The translations under genes were made by a program, and so were the position numbers. The notes under the pieces are model-generated. The model was given only the letters and a program-made list of their open reading frames with translations, had not been told where the DNA came from and searched no databases. Source: G965197405 sp965197405 (GTDB taxonomy: Bacteria; Chloroflexota; Dehalococcoidia; Lucifugimonadales; JAGWBF01). Taken from it: a DNA stretch of 64,000 nucleotides. The stretch is from the NCBI GenBank assembly GCA_965197405.1, contig OZ240206.1, positions 1 through 64,000 of the forward strand, read 5' to 3'. Numbering within the stretch: the stretch's first letter is position 1; every line of letters begins with the position of its first letter. Of the stretch, positions 36,328-44,172 are shown one piece after another.

Positions 36328-36726
36328 CTACCAGGCATACAAGCCTCTCCTGGACAGGAATTTGCTGGCGTCCATCGACACGTCCTTCAATGCCTCTTCC
36401 ACCCCTACCTCCAGGATGGGGCGGCTGTAGGTGTGGGACCCGGCAACGTTGTCAAAAAACCTGCCTGCGAGGTCCACCATCACGTAACTGCCGGTCATCA
36501 GCTCGTTGCTCTCTGGCACCGCCGTAATTCCGCATTCTTCCACCTGCCGGTTCAACCGGACGTAACATTCAAACTCGTCCTCCGAAACCAGGTACGCTCC
36601 GATGGCAGGGTCGTTCTGGCCCCTGATGGGGAGCACTTGCAACAACTTCCATCGTTCGGGACGCGCTTCAATTATGAAATCGCCGATATTCTCCCGCAGA
36701 TTGCATTGCGTCACCACGGTCGTAAT
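36328..36726 (-). pseudogene. C-terminal half of a prokaryotic viperin (antiviral radical SAM enzyme)
   Basis: The minus frame reads ITTVVTQCNLRENIGDFIIE, ARPERWKLLQVLPIRGQND, YLVSEDEFECYV, AVPESNELMTGSYVMVD, GRFFDNVAGSHTYSRPIL and EVGVEEALKDVSM, ending RRGLYAW. This follows the C-terminal part of viperins almost motif by motif (RWK-x-x-Q-x-L; PESN-x-x-M-x-x-SY; ILDVGVEEA in the animal enzyme). Viperins make 3'-deoxy-3',4'-didehydro-nucleotides that stop phage transcription. Here an in-frame TAA (36727-36729) lies just upstream and the radical SAM CxxxCxxC half is absent in all frames up to 37038, so only a nonfunctional fragment of about 130 residues remains. Confidence 0.85.
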
Positions 36727-37037
36727 TTACCGATGGTATTTCGGTCATGATGGTCATAATGCTCCTTGAATGTGTTGAGTTCCGAGGGTATGCCAATAAT
36801 CGTATTTGGCCTTTCCCCAAGCCGAAACCCAAGTTGACCGGACAATTTCCGGACCGCAATGGTCGGATGGCAAGGTCAATTGCCGGGTTCGGCGTCGGCT
36901 GGGGCTAGACCAGTGGTGTGATTGGTTGGGGAGAAGCGGGCCCTGCGGCGCCGCAAACCGAAGTCGTCGTTATCGTTGGACGGCAAACGGTGCTGGCCCC
37001 GCGTCCCAACTTTGGCTGCCGGGGGCCTGTGGGATGA
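36727..37037. other. Region without a recognisable gene
   Basis: About 310 bases where the first half of the viperin gene would be expected. No CxxxCxxC motif or other viperin sequence is found on the minus strand, so that part has been deleted or replaced. Confidence 0.4.
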
Positions 37038-37523
37038 TCAGTCGCGTCTTTTGGCCGTGATAACCACGCCGTCGGTTACGCCGTAGTCAACACCCGTGTC
37101 AACGTAGTGCTTCTCTTCGTAACGTGCGGCGGTGGCAAGAAAGGGGGCAATTCCGTTGGCGGCGCTTGGGGACTCAGGCTCCACCGGTACGCTTCGGCTG
37201 TAAGTCCGTCCCTGCACCCTTTCCGCGGCTTCAACCGTGGCCTCAACAACCCGCCCGCTGGTCAGCGGCACTATAGAGACGACCTCGTAGCCTTCGGAGT
37301 GGAGTTGGTTGCAGGCGTTAGCTATGTCCTGGGCCGGCTTTCGGCCCGCAGGACGCTCTCCGGCCAGTCCATATACGGAGTCGGTAGAGCCGTTGCGCTC
37401 CGTGAGGTGGGGGGCAACGGCCAGGTAACGGGTCGCGTAGGGAGCTTTCTGTTTCCGAGTCTGGGCAGACTCGGACTTGTTGGAGCCGGTCGCGGTGGCC
37501 TGATCATCCTTTCTAGTGGTCAT
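37038..37523 (-). CDS. Hypothetical protein downstream of a replication-relaxation gene
   Basis: The ATG at 37523 is preceded by AAGGAGG, which decides the start (161 residues) against the longer open frame. The N-terminus is basic and polar (MTTRKDDQATATGSNKSESA). The middle has TRYLAVAPHLTER and IANACNQLHSEGYEVVSIVPLTSGRVVEAT, a pattern of a small alpha/beta domain similar to DUF4177-like proteins (..L-N-x-L-x-x-E-G-Y-E-V-V-x-I-x-P). The end is a beta-rich VDYGVTDGVVITAKR. It follows the decayed replication-relaxation gene in the same direction and probably belonged to the same mobile element. Confidence 0.5.
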   Translation of the reverse strand: MTTRKDDQATATGSNKSESAQTRKQKAPYATRYLAVAPHLTERNGSTDSVYGLAGERPAGRKPAQDIANACNQLHSEGYEVVSIVPLTSGRVVEATVEAAERVQGRTYSRSVPVEPESPSAANGIAPFLATAARYEEKHYVDTGVDYGVTDGVVITAKRRD

Positions 37524-38200
37524 ATGAGTGGCGGTCCTCCTTGTACATCGTGATGCCATCGGCGCGTTCGCAGCGATTGCGGCTATCGGGGCCCACACTA
37601 ACGCCGACAGTGAGGGCGATAGTCGCGGTGTGAACGTAATGGCGCGTGGATACGGAGCGCAGCCCGCCCCGGTGCCGGAAATACCGGCTCGTCTGGTGAG
37701 GAGGGCTGACCTGGAGGACGCGGTAGCCGGGGAGCTGCTTCGCCTGCTGTGCCGGGCGGCCATGGAGCGGTGCACCACCTCGGTCTCGGTGTGCTCGATA
37801 GTGCGGGCCAAGGGCCGGTGCGGGAACCTGAAACGGAGCGCCAACTGGAGGGAAGTCCCTACACTGAGTCAACGGACTCGACACACCAACGCTTGACCGC
37901 CGCTGTTACCGATGTCCGGTCCCGCTGGGCCAAGAGCGCCAGGCCCCGGCGGGTGAGGGCCAGACGGTGGCGGCCTCCGAAGGACCAGTCTGAGACCAGG
38001 CCCAGGCTGCCAAGGCGAGTGGTAGGCTGGGACAGGCTGGAAGGCGAGCGTCCAATCAGTCCGCCTAGGTCGCCAGCGGTAATCCAGGGCCACTCGGCGA
38101 GCCAGTCGAGCATCCTCTTGTCGGCGGGTTTGAGCACGACGGGAAGCAGGTGACCGGCGCTGAACCCGGCTGGGCGCGGCCCCGGCCTGATGGTTGGCAT
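37513..38200 (-). pseudogene. Replication-relaxation family protein, frameshifted
   Basis: The frame from the ATG at 38200 gives the winged-helix part (LLPVVLKPADKRMLDWLAEW; LIGRSPSSLSQPTTRLGSLG; HRLALTRRGLALLA) and ends at 37859. Downstream, another frame carries the family's conserved block GYRVLQVSPPHQTSRYFRHR followed by GGLRSVSTRHYV (up to 37513), and pieces between lie in a third frame (EVVHRSMAARHSRR). At least two frameshifts are therefore needed to rebuild it. Members of this family are encoded on plasmids and integrated elements, so the gene marks a former mobile element. Confidence 0.65.
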
Positions 38201-38230
38201 GGGTTAACAAATAATAGATTATATATTCTA

Positions 38231-38260
38231 ATTATACTGGACAGCGAGAGGAAAAGGCAA
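38231..38260 (-). promoter_or_regulatory. Near-consensus sigma-70 type promoter
   Basis: On the minus strand TTGCCT (-35, 38255-38260) and TATAAT (-10, 38231-38236) are 18 bases apart, in an AT-rich island upstream of the replication-relaxation gene start at 38200. Confidence 0.5.
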
Positions 38261-38455
38261 GGCTAGCGGCCAGGTCCTGACGTTCCGGGAGGTCGTAAAG
38301 GCGGCTCTACGGCTCTTGCTTGCCACAGTTCCCGGGTCGCCGAAGGGTCGGCCAGCTCGGTTCTTCGCCTGCCGTCGCCGGGGCAAGCGTCGGGAGAGTG
38401 CAATCGCGGCGGGACCGTTTTCGCCTGCTTTGGCCTGCACAGGAAAATCAACTGC

Positions 38456-38470
38456 ATTGCATAATGCAAT
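38456..38470. promoter_or_regulatory. Palindrome ATTGCATAATGCAAT, possible operator
   Basis: Two 7-bp arms (ATTGCAT and ATGCAAT) flank a single base in the region between the divergent replication-relaxation pseudogene and the regulator fragment. The surrounding sequence is AT-rich. It has operator-like form; the binding protein is unknown. Confidence 0.35.
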
Positions 38471-38614
38471 TGGGGGCAAATTGAAGCTAATTCAGAGAGG
38501 ATTCGGCGGATGTGAGGGCGGTGGGAGGAAGCGGATTAGTTTATGCGCTGTGTCAAGATGATTGCAGTTATTGTATTGTAGTAATTGCACTTTCTGATGC
38601 GGGAGGGCGTGAGT

Positions 38615-38836
38615 ATGAGTTCCAATGAGCGGACTGCGGAAGACGACGGTGGCCCCGGTAGCGGGCCGGACTCACCCCTATCGGACCAATCCCTATTGGA
38701 CCTGCTGGACGCCCTGGTCAATGACCGGAGCCGGGTCGCCGCGTCGGAGGCCCTGGGGGTGAACTACCGTACCTTGGTCAATTGCTACGATTCCGGGCGC
38801 GTGTCCCCGCGGATTATGCGGGACCGCACACAATAG
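38615..38836 (+). pseudogene. N-terminal fragment of a helix-turn-helix regulator
   Basis: The frame MSSNERTAEDDGGPGSGP continues with SLLDLLDALVNDRSRVAASE and ALGVNYRTLVNCYDSGRVSP. The part 'V-A-A-x-E-A-L-G-V-N-Y-R-T-L' is a helix-turn-helix found, as I recall, at the start of longer Chloroflexota proteins where it continues with arginine-rich helices. Here it stops after 73 residues, so I treat it as truncated. A good ribosome site (GGGAGGG) precedes the ATG at 38615. It could also be a natural short DNA-binding protein. Confidence 0.45.
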
Positions 38837-38902
38837 CAGTGAGAGATTGAACAGGGCACTAACTCGCAAGCCAATGTCCCCAGCAGACTCCAAGAATATT
38901 TT

Positions 38903-39631
38903 TTACAACGGGAGCGACTTCCCTGCTTCCCGCAGTCTCTGGCGGCGTTGTTCCACATCCGGCAGCACTCCGGCCAGCGTTCGCCAGAAATTGGCGGAGT
39001 GGTTCTTGATGCTCAGGTGGACCAGCTCATGTACGATTATGTACTCGACCAGGGACGCTTCCAGCATCATTACCCGCCAGTTGAAGCGCAGGGTGCCGTC
39101 CGGGGCGCAGCTTCCCCAGCGTTGACGCTGGTCTCGAATAAGTATCTGCGGTCCGCTGCCGTTGCCCAGGCGGGGCCACCAACGTTGGACTCCGGACCGT
39201 AACCGCTCGGCGGCTCGGTTGCGGTACCAGTCCACGAGAGCGCGGTGGATAAGCTTATAGCGCTCTTCTCCTTCCAAGCCTTCGGGTATCAAAACCCGGA
39301 AGCGCCAATGGTCGAAGCGGACTGCCGGAGCGCGCGCATCCGCAGGCTCGACAATTAGCTTTACATTCCGTCCCAGATAGGGCAAAGTTTCCCCACTGAC
39401 AAAACGCTTGCGGGCAGGTCTCAACACTCCTTCGCGGGCGTGGTTCAGAATCCAGGCCGTCCGCTTGCGAACGATGGCCTCCAATTCGGTGTCCGGCGTT
39501 TTTATGGGTGCTGCTACCTGAACCCCGCCGCCGTCCACGGTAATTTGGACCGTCTTCTTCCGGCGCTCGCTCCGGCGCACCTCGTACTCAATGGTGGCAT
39601 CGCCGAATCGGACCAGTCCCCGGCTAGCCAC
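38903..39631 (-). CDS. SprT/YgjP-like zinc metallopeptidase at the end of the type I operon
   Basis: The start GTG at 39631 lies 8 bases inside the end of hsdR and gives a 242-residue DUF45 (YgjP/M48-like) protein. N-terminal part IEYEVRRSERRKKTVQITVD; active-site region QRWGSCAPDGTLRFNWRVMM then EYIIVHELVHLSIKNHSANFW with the zinc-binding HELVH and the downstream His. Such genes are regularly found next to type I restriction genes, where their role is unknown, perhaps turnover of the restriction complex. The zinc motif is intact. Confidence 0.85.
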   Translation of the reverse strand: MASRGLVRFGDATIEYEVRRSERRKKTVQITVDGGGVQVAAPIKTPDTELEAIVRKRTAWILNHAREGVLRPARKRFVSGETLPYLGRNVKLIVEPADARAPAVRFDHWRFRVLIPEGLEGEERYKLIHRALVDWYRNRAAERLRSGVQRWWPRLGNGSGPQILIRDQRQRWGSCAPDGTLRFNWRVMMLEASLVEYIIVHELVHLSIKNHSANFWRTLAGVLPDVEQRRQRLREAGKSLPL

Positions 39632-42600
39632 TGTGTCCTCCGCGGCGCGCCAGCTCCACGATGCGGTTGGCCAACTCGTCCAACTGTTCCTCCGTGTAGT
39701 CCCCCGTTGGCCGCAGTTCCCGCTTGACGTCCCGGCGCATCTCCCGCTGTACTTCCAGGTTCGACTGCCAGTCAATCACTCTCTTGTGTTGAGCAATGAC
39801 CTTCTCGACTTTTTCGGAAACCCTCTTGGTTTCCTCATCGAGCTCGGTCAGGTACCGCCTTTGCCCCTCCTGCACCGTAGTTTCCGGCGTTTCCCCAGCC
39901 GGGAACTCGTCCAGCAGTTGATAGATGGCGTAGGACACTGTGGTCATGCCGTGTTGGGCGGCGATGTCCGCCATTCTTTGAACATCATGCCTCAGGGCTG
40001 CCATGCGCCGGCAGGCGTCCGTGGTCTCGATAAGCCGGTTGCGCAGGTCCTCTATAATGCGCTCCAACCGCTGCGACAGCCTCTCGTAGAAAACCGGGTT
40101 TTCAGCCAGGCGCTCGTGGATTTGGGCGCGAATCGCATGTTCCATCACCGACGCCCGCGCCTCATCGTGGGGAAGGGCGGCAATCTTCTGCTGGAAGTCC
40201 TGGTCCAGGATGGACAGAGGTTTCATCATCTCCCGCACCCGGGCGCCGATGCGCTCGTCCACCAGCTTCTTTACCTTCGCCCCAATCTCCGTCCAGTCCA
40301 CCTCCGCGTCCTCCCGCAGGAACTGGGCCCGGATGTAAGCCCGAATCCCGGTCAGGCGCGCCAGCCGGTCCGCGTAGGCCAATGCGCGGGGGTCGGGCAG
40401 GAAGCGGTCCATGAGGAGCGAGAAACGGCGGTAGTCGGCGTTGAATCGCTCAAACAGGTCCGCCTTGAAGTGGCCCTCGGTTGTCGCGTCCGGCGCGAAG
40501 ACGGCGACGCAGGCCCAGATGTCGCAAAGGTCGCGGCCCTTGAAATGAGACTCCGACTGTACTGCGGCGGCCTCCATCACCGGCCCCGGGTCCTCCTCCA
40601 GCTCCCGCATACTGTCCTGGACATCGGGCCAGTCGAAGGTGGAGAGGGCCTCCTCCAGGTCACGGGAGACGCCGTGGTAGTCCACCACCAGGCCGTAGGT
40701 CTTCTCGGTTTCCACGCCGTCCTGCTTGTGGGAGAACCGGCGGTTGACCCGGGCGATGGCCTGGAGCAAGCCGTGTTCCCGCAGTGGCCGGTCCAGGTAG
40801 AGCACCTGCTCCACCGGGGCGTCGAAGCCGGTCAGGAGCATGTCTACCACTACCAGAACCTCGGGGTCTCCTTCCGGGTCAACGAAGTCGCTGGTCACGG
40901 TTTCCTGGTCCAAGTCACGGGCCTGCCGGAACTCGGCCCCGTCGTTGGGATCGGTGGTGATGATGGGATATGCGCTCAACCCGAAATCCTTCAGGTGGCC
41001 GGCGTAGCGGAGCGCGGCCGCGCGGCTGGGCGCCACCACCTGGGCCTTGAAACCGTTGGGGCGCACCCTTTCCTTGAAGTGTTCGGCGATGTCCAGGGCA
41101 ATCATCTCGATGCGTCGTTCCGCCTCGGACACCGTTTCCTTGTTGGCGTATTTGCGTCGTATCCGCTCCCGCACCTGCTCAGGCTGTTCCCCGAACATGG
41201 CGTCGAACAGCCGGTCCAGGGTTTCCGGCCCTTCAATGGCCAACTCGGGCAGCCGAGCCTCGTAGAGGATGGGCACCGTCGCACCGTCGGCCACCGATTG
41301 GGGGATGGTGTAGGCGTCAATCAGGTGCCCGAAGCGGCGCATGGTGCTGCGACCGAACCCCTTGTCTATCGGCGTGCCGGTGAAGCCTATCAGCGTGGCG
41401 TTGGGTAGCGCCTTGGACATCAACGCGCCCAGGTCGCCGTACTGGGAGCGGTGGGCCTCGTCCACCATGACGATTACGTTGTCCGAGGGATTCAGCGCCT
41501 CCAGCGGCCCGTCCGGCCTGGTCAGCGCCTCCTCGAACTTCTGGACCGTGGTCATCACCGTGCGGCCAATCCCGGTGGTCAGCAGCCGGCGCAGATCGCG
41601 GGTGCTGGACGCCTGCTCCGGGCCGGGAAAGCCGCAACGCTCGAAGGTCCCGGCAATCTGTTTGTCCAGCTGGGTGCGGTCGGTGACCACCACGATGGTC
41701 GCGTTGGACAGCCTCGGCTCCCGCCGAATCTTGGTGGCCAGCCATAGCATGGTCAGGGACTTGCCAGATCCCTGGGTGTGCCAGACCACGCCGCCCCGCT
41801 CGGTGGGCCTGTCTCCGGTGAGGATGCGGGACATGGCGGCCCGCACCGCCCGGTACTGTTGGTAGCGGGGCAGCTTCTTGACCAGCCTCCCCCGCTCCGG
41901 CTCGTACACCACGTAGTCCCGCAGAATGTCCAGCAGGGTGGCCGGGAAGAGCAGCCCGACGATGAGCTGGGCCTGTCCCCGGGGTTCCTCGCCGAACCGC
42001 CGCCGCACCTCGTCCTCGGAATAAGGCTCCACCGACTTCCACTCGAAGTAGGCGTTTTCCGGCGCTCCCAGGGAGGCGTAGGCCGCGGCGGCCCCGCAGC
42101 ACAGCAGGTTGTAGTGGAAAAGCTCGGGAGGGCCCCGGCCCTGCCACTCCGGGCCGGCCTCCTGGTAGCGGCGCAGCTGGCGCACCGCCTGGAACTTCCA
42201 CACGTCCAGCAACGACGGCGACTTGGCCTCCATCACCACCAGGGGGATGCCGTTGACGAAGAGGACCAGGTCCGGGATGACCAGCCGCTCGTCGTCCTCC
42301 GGGCCGTCCCGCTCATTGCCACGCCGCACCCGGAACTGGGTCGTGACCACGAACTCGTTGAGGCCGCCTTCGGGATGATCGAAGTCGAAGAAGCGGACGG
42401 TACGGGAGTCCCTGCCCCGCGGCCCGTCCACCGTCAGGGGCATCCCGTAGGTCAGGTACTCGTGGACCGCCTGGTTGCGGGCCATGCCGGTGGCGTTGAC
42501 GTTCTCCAGCTCGAAGATAACCCGGTCCGCCTGTGTCCCGGTCAGCCACTCATTCAGACGCAGCAGGGCGGCCCGCAGCCGCCCCTTCAGCAAGACCTCC

Positions 42601-42725
42601 CGCTCATTGCCCCGCTCCGCCGCCAGCGCGTCACGGGGAGCGTAGGTCCAGCCCAGCCGCTCCAACAACCGCCGGGCCGGGTCCTCGGCGTGGTTGAACT
42701 CGTTTGGCTTGGCGGGGGTGGTCAT
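39624..42725 (-). CDS. hsdR: Type I restriction enzyme R subunit (HsdR)
   Basis: The 1033-residue motor and nuclease subunit has an N-terminal PD-(D/E)xK nuclease (VIPDLVLFVNG near 149, VVMEAKSPS near 165), helicase motif I HTQGSGKSLTM (about 320), motif II VMVDEAHRSQYG (about 421), motif III IGFTGTPI, and motif VI QAIARVNRRF. The C-terminal region is helical and binds the methylase. All key residues are present. Its ATG overlaps the stop of the second HepT gene (ATGA). Its first codons (MTTPAKPNEFNHAEDPARR) are repeated upstream at 43424 and 44154, before the MntA genes, which shows that the toxin-antitoxin modules were inserted at its 5' end. Confidence 0.9.
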   Translation of the reverse strand: MTTPAKPNEFNHAEDPARRLLERLGWTYAPRDALAAERGNEREVLLKGRLRAALLRLNEWLTGTQADRVIFELENVNATGMARNQAVHEYLTYGMPLTVDGPRGRDSRTVRFFDFDHPEGGLNEFVVTTQFRVRRGNERDGPEDDERLVIPDLVLFVNGIPLVVMEAKSPSLLDVWKFQAVRQLRRYQEAGPEWQGRGPPELFHYNLLCCGAAAAYASLGAPENAYFEWKSVEPYSEDEVRRRFGEEPRGQAQLIVGLLFPATLLDILRDYVVYEPERGRLVKKLPRYQQYRAVRAAMSRILTGDRPTERGGVVWHTQGSGKSLTMLWLATKIRREPRLSNATIVVVTDRTQLDKQIAGTFERCGFPGPEQASSTRDLRRLLTTGIGRTVMTTVQKFEEALTRPDGPLEALNPSDNVIVMVDEAHRSQYGDLGALMSKALPNATLIGFTGTPIDKGFGRSTMRRFGHLIDAYTIPQSVADGATVPILYEARLPELAIEGPETLDRLFDAMFGEQPEQVRERIRRKYANKETVSEAERRIEMIALDIAEHFKERVRPNGFKAQVVAPSRAAALRYAGHLKDFGLSAYPIITTDPNDGAEFRQARDLDQETVTSDFVDPEGDPEVLVVVDMLLTGFDAPVEQVLYLDRPLREHGLLQAIARVNRRFSHKQDGVETEKTYGLVVDYHGVSRDLEEALSTFDWPDVQDSMRELEEDPGPVMEAAAVQSESHFKGRDLCDIWACVAVFAPDATTEGHFKADLFERFNADYRRFSLLMDRFLPDPRALAYADRLARLTGIRAYIRAQFLREDAEVDWTEIGAKVKKLVDERIGARVREMMKPLSILDQDFQQKIAALPHDEARASVMEHAIRAQIHERLAENPVFYERLSQRLERIIEDLRNRLIETTDACRRMAALRHDVQRMADIAAQHGMTTVSYAIYQLLDEFPAGETPETTVQEGQRRYLTELDEETKRVSEKVEKVIAQHKRVIDWQSNLEVQREMRRDVKRELRPTGDYTEEQLDELANRIVELARRGGHSG

Positions 42726-43093
42726 GGCTCCTCCCGTCCGGTGGGTTCCAACATCTTCCGCAATTGGGGCAACAGGTTTGGAATCGCGTCCTGAATTATA
42801 GACCAGATAACACTGTCACTGATGTGTAAGTAAGAGTGAGCCAGGCGGTTGCGAGTTCCTACAATCGCGCGCCACGGAACATTTGGATACGATTCATGCA
42901 CCTCGGGCGGAATGTGTGTTGCCGCCTCGCCAATTAGTTGGATATTACGGAGGGTGGCGTCATAGGTGAGACCGTCGGCGACGAAAGCATCCTGGTCCAG
43001 TCCATTCGTATATGACAGGACCCTCTCGCCGAAATCCAGCATATCTTGAATGTAGAAACGCCATTCACGATTTTCGCGCTGGGCATCAGACAT
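42722..43093 (-). CDS. hepT: HepT-type ribonuclease toxin (second module)
   Basis: The 123-residue DUF86/HepT protein contains the HEPN active-site motif R-x4-H-x-Y in VGTRNRLAHSYLHI, plus the conserved YDATLRNIQLIGEAATHIPP. HepT is an RNase-like toxin that its partner MntA silences by AMPylating the Tyr of this motif. It overlaps the stop of MntA 2 and its own stop overlaps the hsdR start. It is similar to the first HepT gene (43421-43792), as expected from duplication or repeated insertion. Confidence 0.9.
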   Translation of the reverse strand: MSDAQRENREWRFYIQDMLDFGERVLSYTNGLDQDAFVADGLTYDATLRNIQLIGEAATHIPPEVHESYPNVPWRAIVGTRNRLAHSYLHISDSVIWSIIQDAIPNLLPQLRKMLEPTGREEP

Positions 43094-43424
43094 TTATCAC
43101 GTCCCGATCCACATACGGACGTATTTCGGCCCGCAGGTCTTCGTTGGTTGCCAGGTCCACCGGTCGCCCCAGCAGGTCCTCCAGGTAGAATTGGGCTCCG
43201 AAGTAACTTTGCCAGTTGGGGGGCGCGTGGAACCCGACCAGGATGTCAACGTCGCTCCGGTCGGTAGCCTCGTCCCGGGCGAAGGAGCCGAATAGGGCGA
43301 TGTCGGTTACGCCGAACCGTTCCGCCAAGGTCGGCTTGTGGGCCCGGAGCATCTTCAGGACTTCATCTCGATTCATGGGCTCCTCGGCGTGGTTGAACTC
43401 GTTGGGCTTGGAGGGGGTGGTCAT
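43086..43424 (-). CDS. mntA: MntA-type nucleotidyltransferase antitoxin (second module), fused to a duplicated hsdR start
   Basis: The natural start of the family is MNRDEVLKML at 43376, but the frame is open from the ATG at 43424, whose first residues MTTPSKPNEFNHAEEP are a copy of the hsdR N-terminus. The minimal nucleotidyltransferase motif is present: GSFARDEATDRSDVDILV. It AMPylates and neutralises HepT. The ATG at 43424 overlaps the stop of HepT 1 (ATGA), exactly as hsdR does with HepT 2, so the coupling context was copied with the hsdR 5' end. Which start is used is not clear. Confidence 0.85.
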   Translation of the reverse strand: MTTPSKPNEFNHAEEPMNRDEVLKMLRAHKPTLAERFGVTDIALFGSFARDEATDRSDVDILVGFHAPPNWQSYFGAQFYLEDLLGRPVDLATNEDLRAEIRPYVDRDVINV

Positions 43425-43792
43425 GGGCCCTCCTGCTTGGTAGAGTCCAGCAGGAGCCTCAGTTTGGACAGCAAATTTGGAACATCGCTTTGGATAATGT
43501 CCCAAATAACGTCGTCGTCTATGCCCAGGTAGCCGTGGGCCACTTGGTTCCGAGTACCTATAACGCTGCGCCAAGGAATCTCTGGATGTGCTTCGCGCAC
43601 GCAGCCGGGGATACGTGTCGCCGCTTCGCCGATAAGCTGAATGTTGCGCAGGGTGGCGTCGTAGGTGCGCCTATCCGCAACGAAGGCTGCCTGGTCTAGT
43701 CCCTCCGTATAGGATAGGACCCATTCTCCGAATTCAATCATGTCCTTAATGTACAAGAGCCAATTCCGGGTGTCTTCGGGGAAGTCATACAT
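43421..43792 (-). CDS. hepT: HepT-type ribonuclease toxin (first module)
   Basis: The 123-residue HEPN protein has the R-x4-H-x-Y motif in GTRNQVAHGYLGID and the same YDATLRNIQLIGEAATRIPG block as the second module. The start ATG at 43792 overlaps the MntA 1 end by 8 bases. Its stop overlaps the ATG of the copied hsdR start/MntA 2. The two HepT proteins share most positions in the N-terminal half but differ in the C-terminal half. Confidence 0.9.
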   Translation of the reverse strand: MYDFPEDTRNWLLYIKDMIEFGEWVLSYTEGLDQAAFVADRRTYDATLRNIQLIGEAATRIPGCVREAHPEIPWRSVIGTRNQVAHGYLGIDDDVIWDIIQSDVPNLLSKLRLLLDSTKQEGP

Positions 43793-44075
43793 ACAGAGAC
43801 TCCCTCTCCACATAAGGACGAAATTCGCAGCGCAACGCCCTGTCAGTGACCAAGTCAACCCGCCGGCCCAACAAGTCTTCGATGTAGAACTGTACGCCGA
43901 AGTAGGCCCTCGAGGTGGCCGGCCCATCGAACCGGACCAGGATGTCAACGTCGCTCCGGTCTGTAGCTTCGTCCCGGGCGAAGGAGCCGAATAGGGCGAT
44001 GTCGGTTACGCCGAACCGTTCCGCCAAGGTCGGCTTGTGAGACTGGAGGATGTCGAGGACTTCATATCTGTTCAT
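43785..44075 (-). CDS. mntA: MntA-type nucleotidyltransferase antitoxin (first module)
   Basis: The 96-residue product shows the minimal nucleotidyltransferase pattern LAERFGVTDIALFGSFARDE with SDVDILVRF, which holds the GSx(10)DxD catalytic residues. It pairs with the overlapping HepT gene. It lies 4 bases downstream of the stop of the short hsdR-like frame at 44080-44154. Confidence 0.9.
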   Translation of the reverse strand: MNRYEVLDILQSHKPTLAERFGVTDIALFGSFARDEATDRSDVDILVRFDGPATSRAYFGVQFYIEDLLGRRVDLVTDRALRCEFRPYVERESLYV

Positions 44076-44079
44076 CTGG

Positions 44080-44154
44080 TCATCCTTCCGGCCGCCGGGC
44101 CGGGTCCTCAGCGTGGTTGAACTCGTTGGGCTTGGAGGTACTTGGTGTACTCAT
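44080..44154 (-). pseudogene. Relic of the hsdR 5' end
   Basis: A 24-codon frame MSTPSTSKPNEFNHAEDPAR then RPEG and stop. It matches hsdR residues 1-20 (MTTPAKPNEFNHAEDPARR). It is the third copy of this sequence and extends further than the second, up to the PARR codons. It sits just after the TIR-type gene, where hsdR would be expected in an operon without the toxin-antitoxin modules. Confidence 0.7.
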
Positions 44155-44172
44155 CTGGACTTCGCTATTGAA

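Noticed and set aside
39591..41408. A 605-codon plus-strand open frame opposite hsdR
   Set aside because: It is the antisense shadow of hsdR, which carries all expected motifs. High GC content keeps the opposite frame open.
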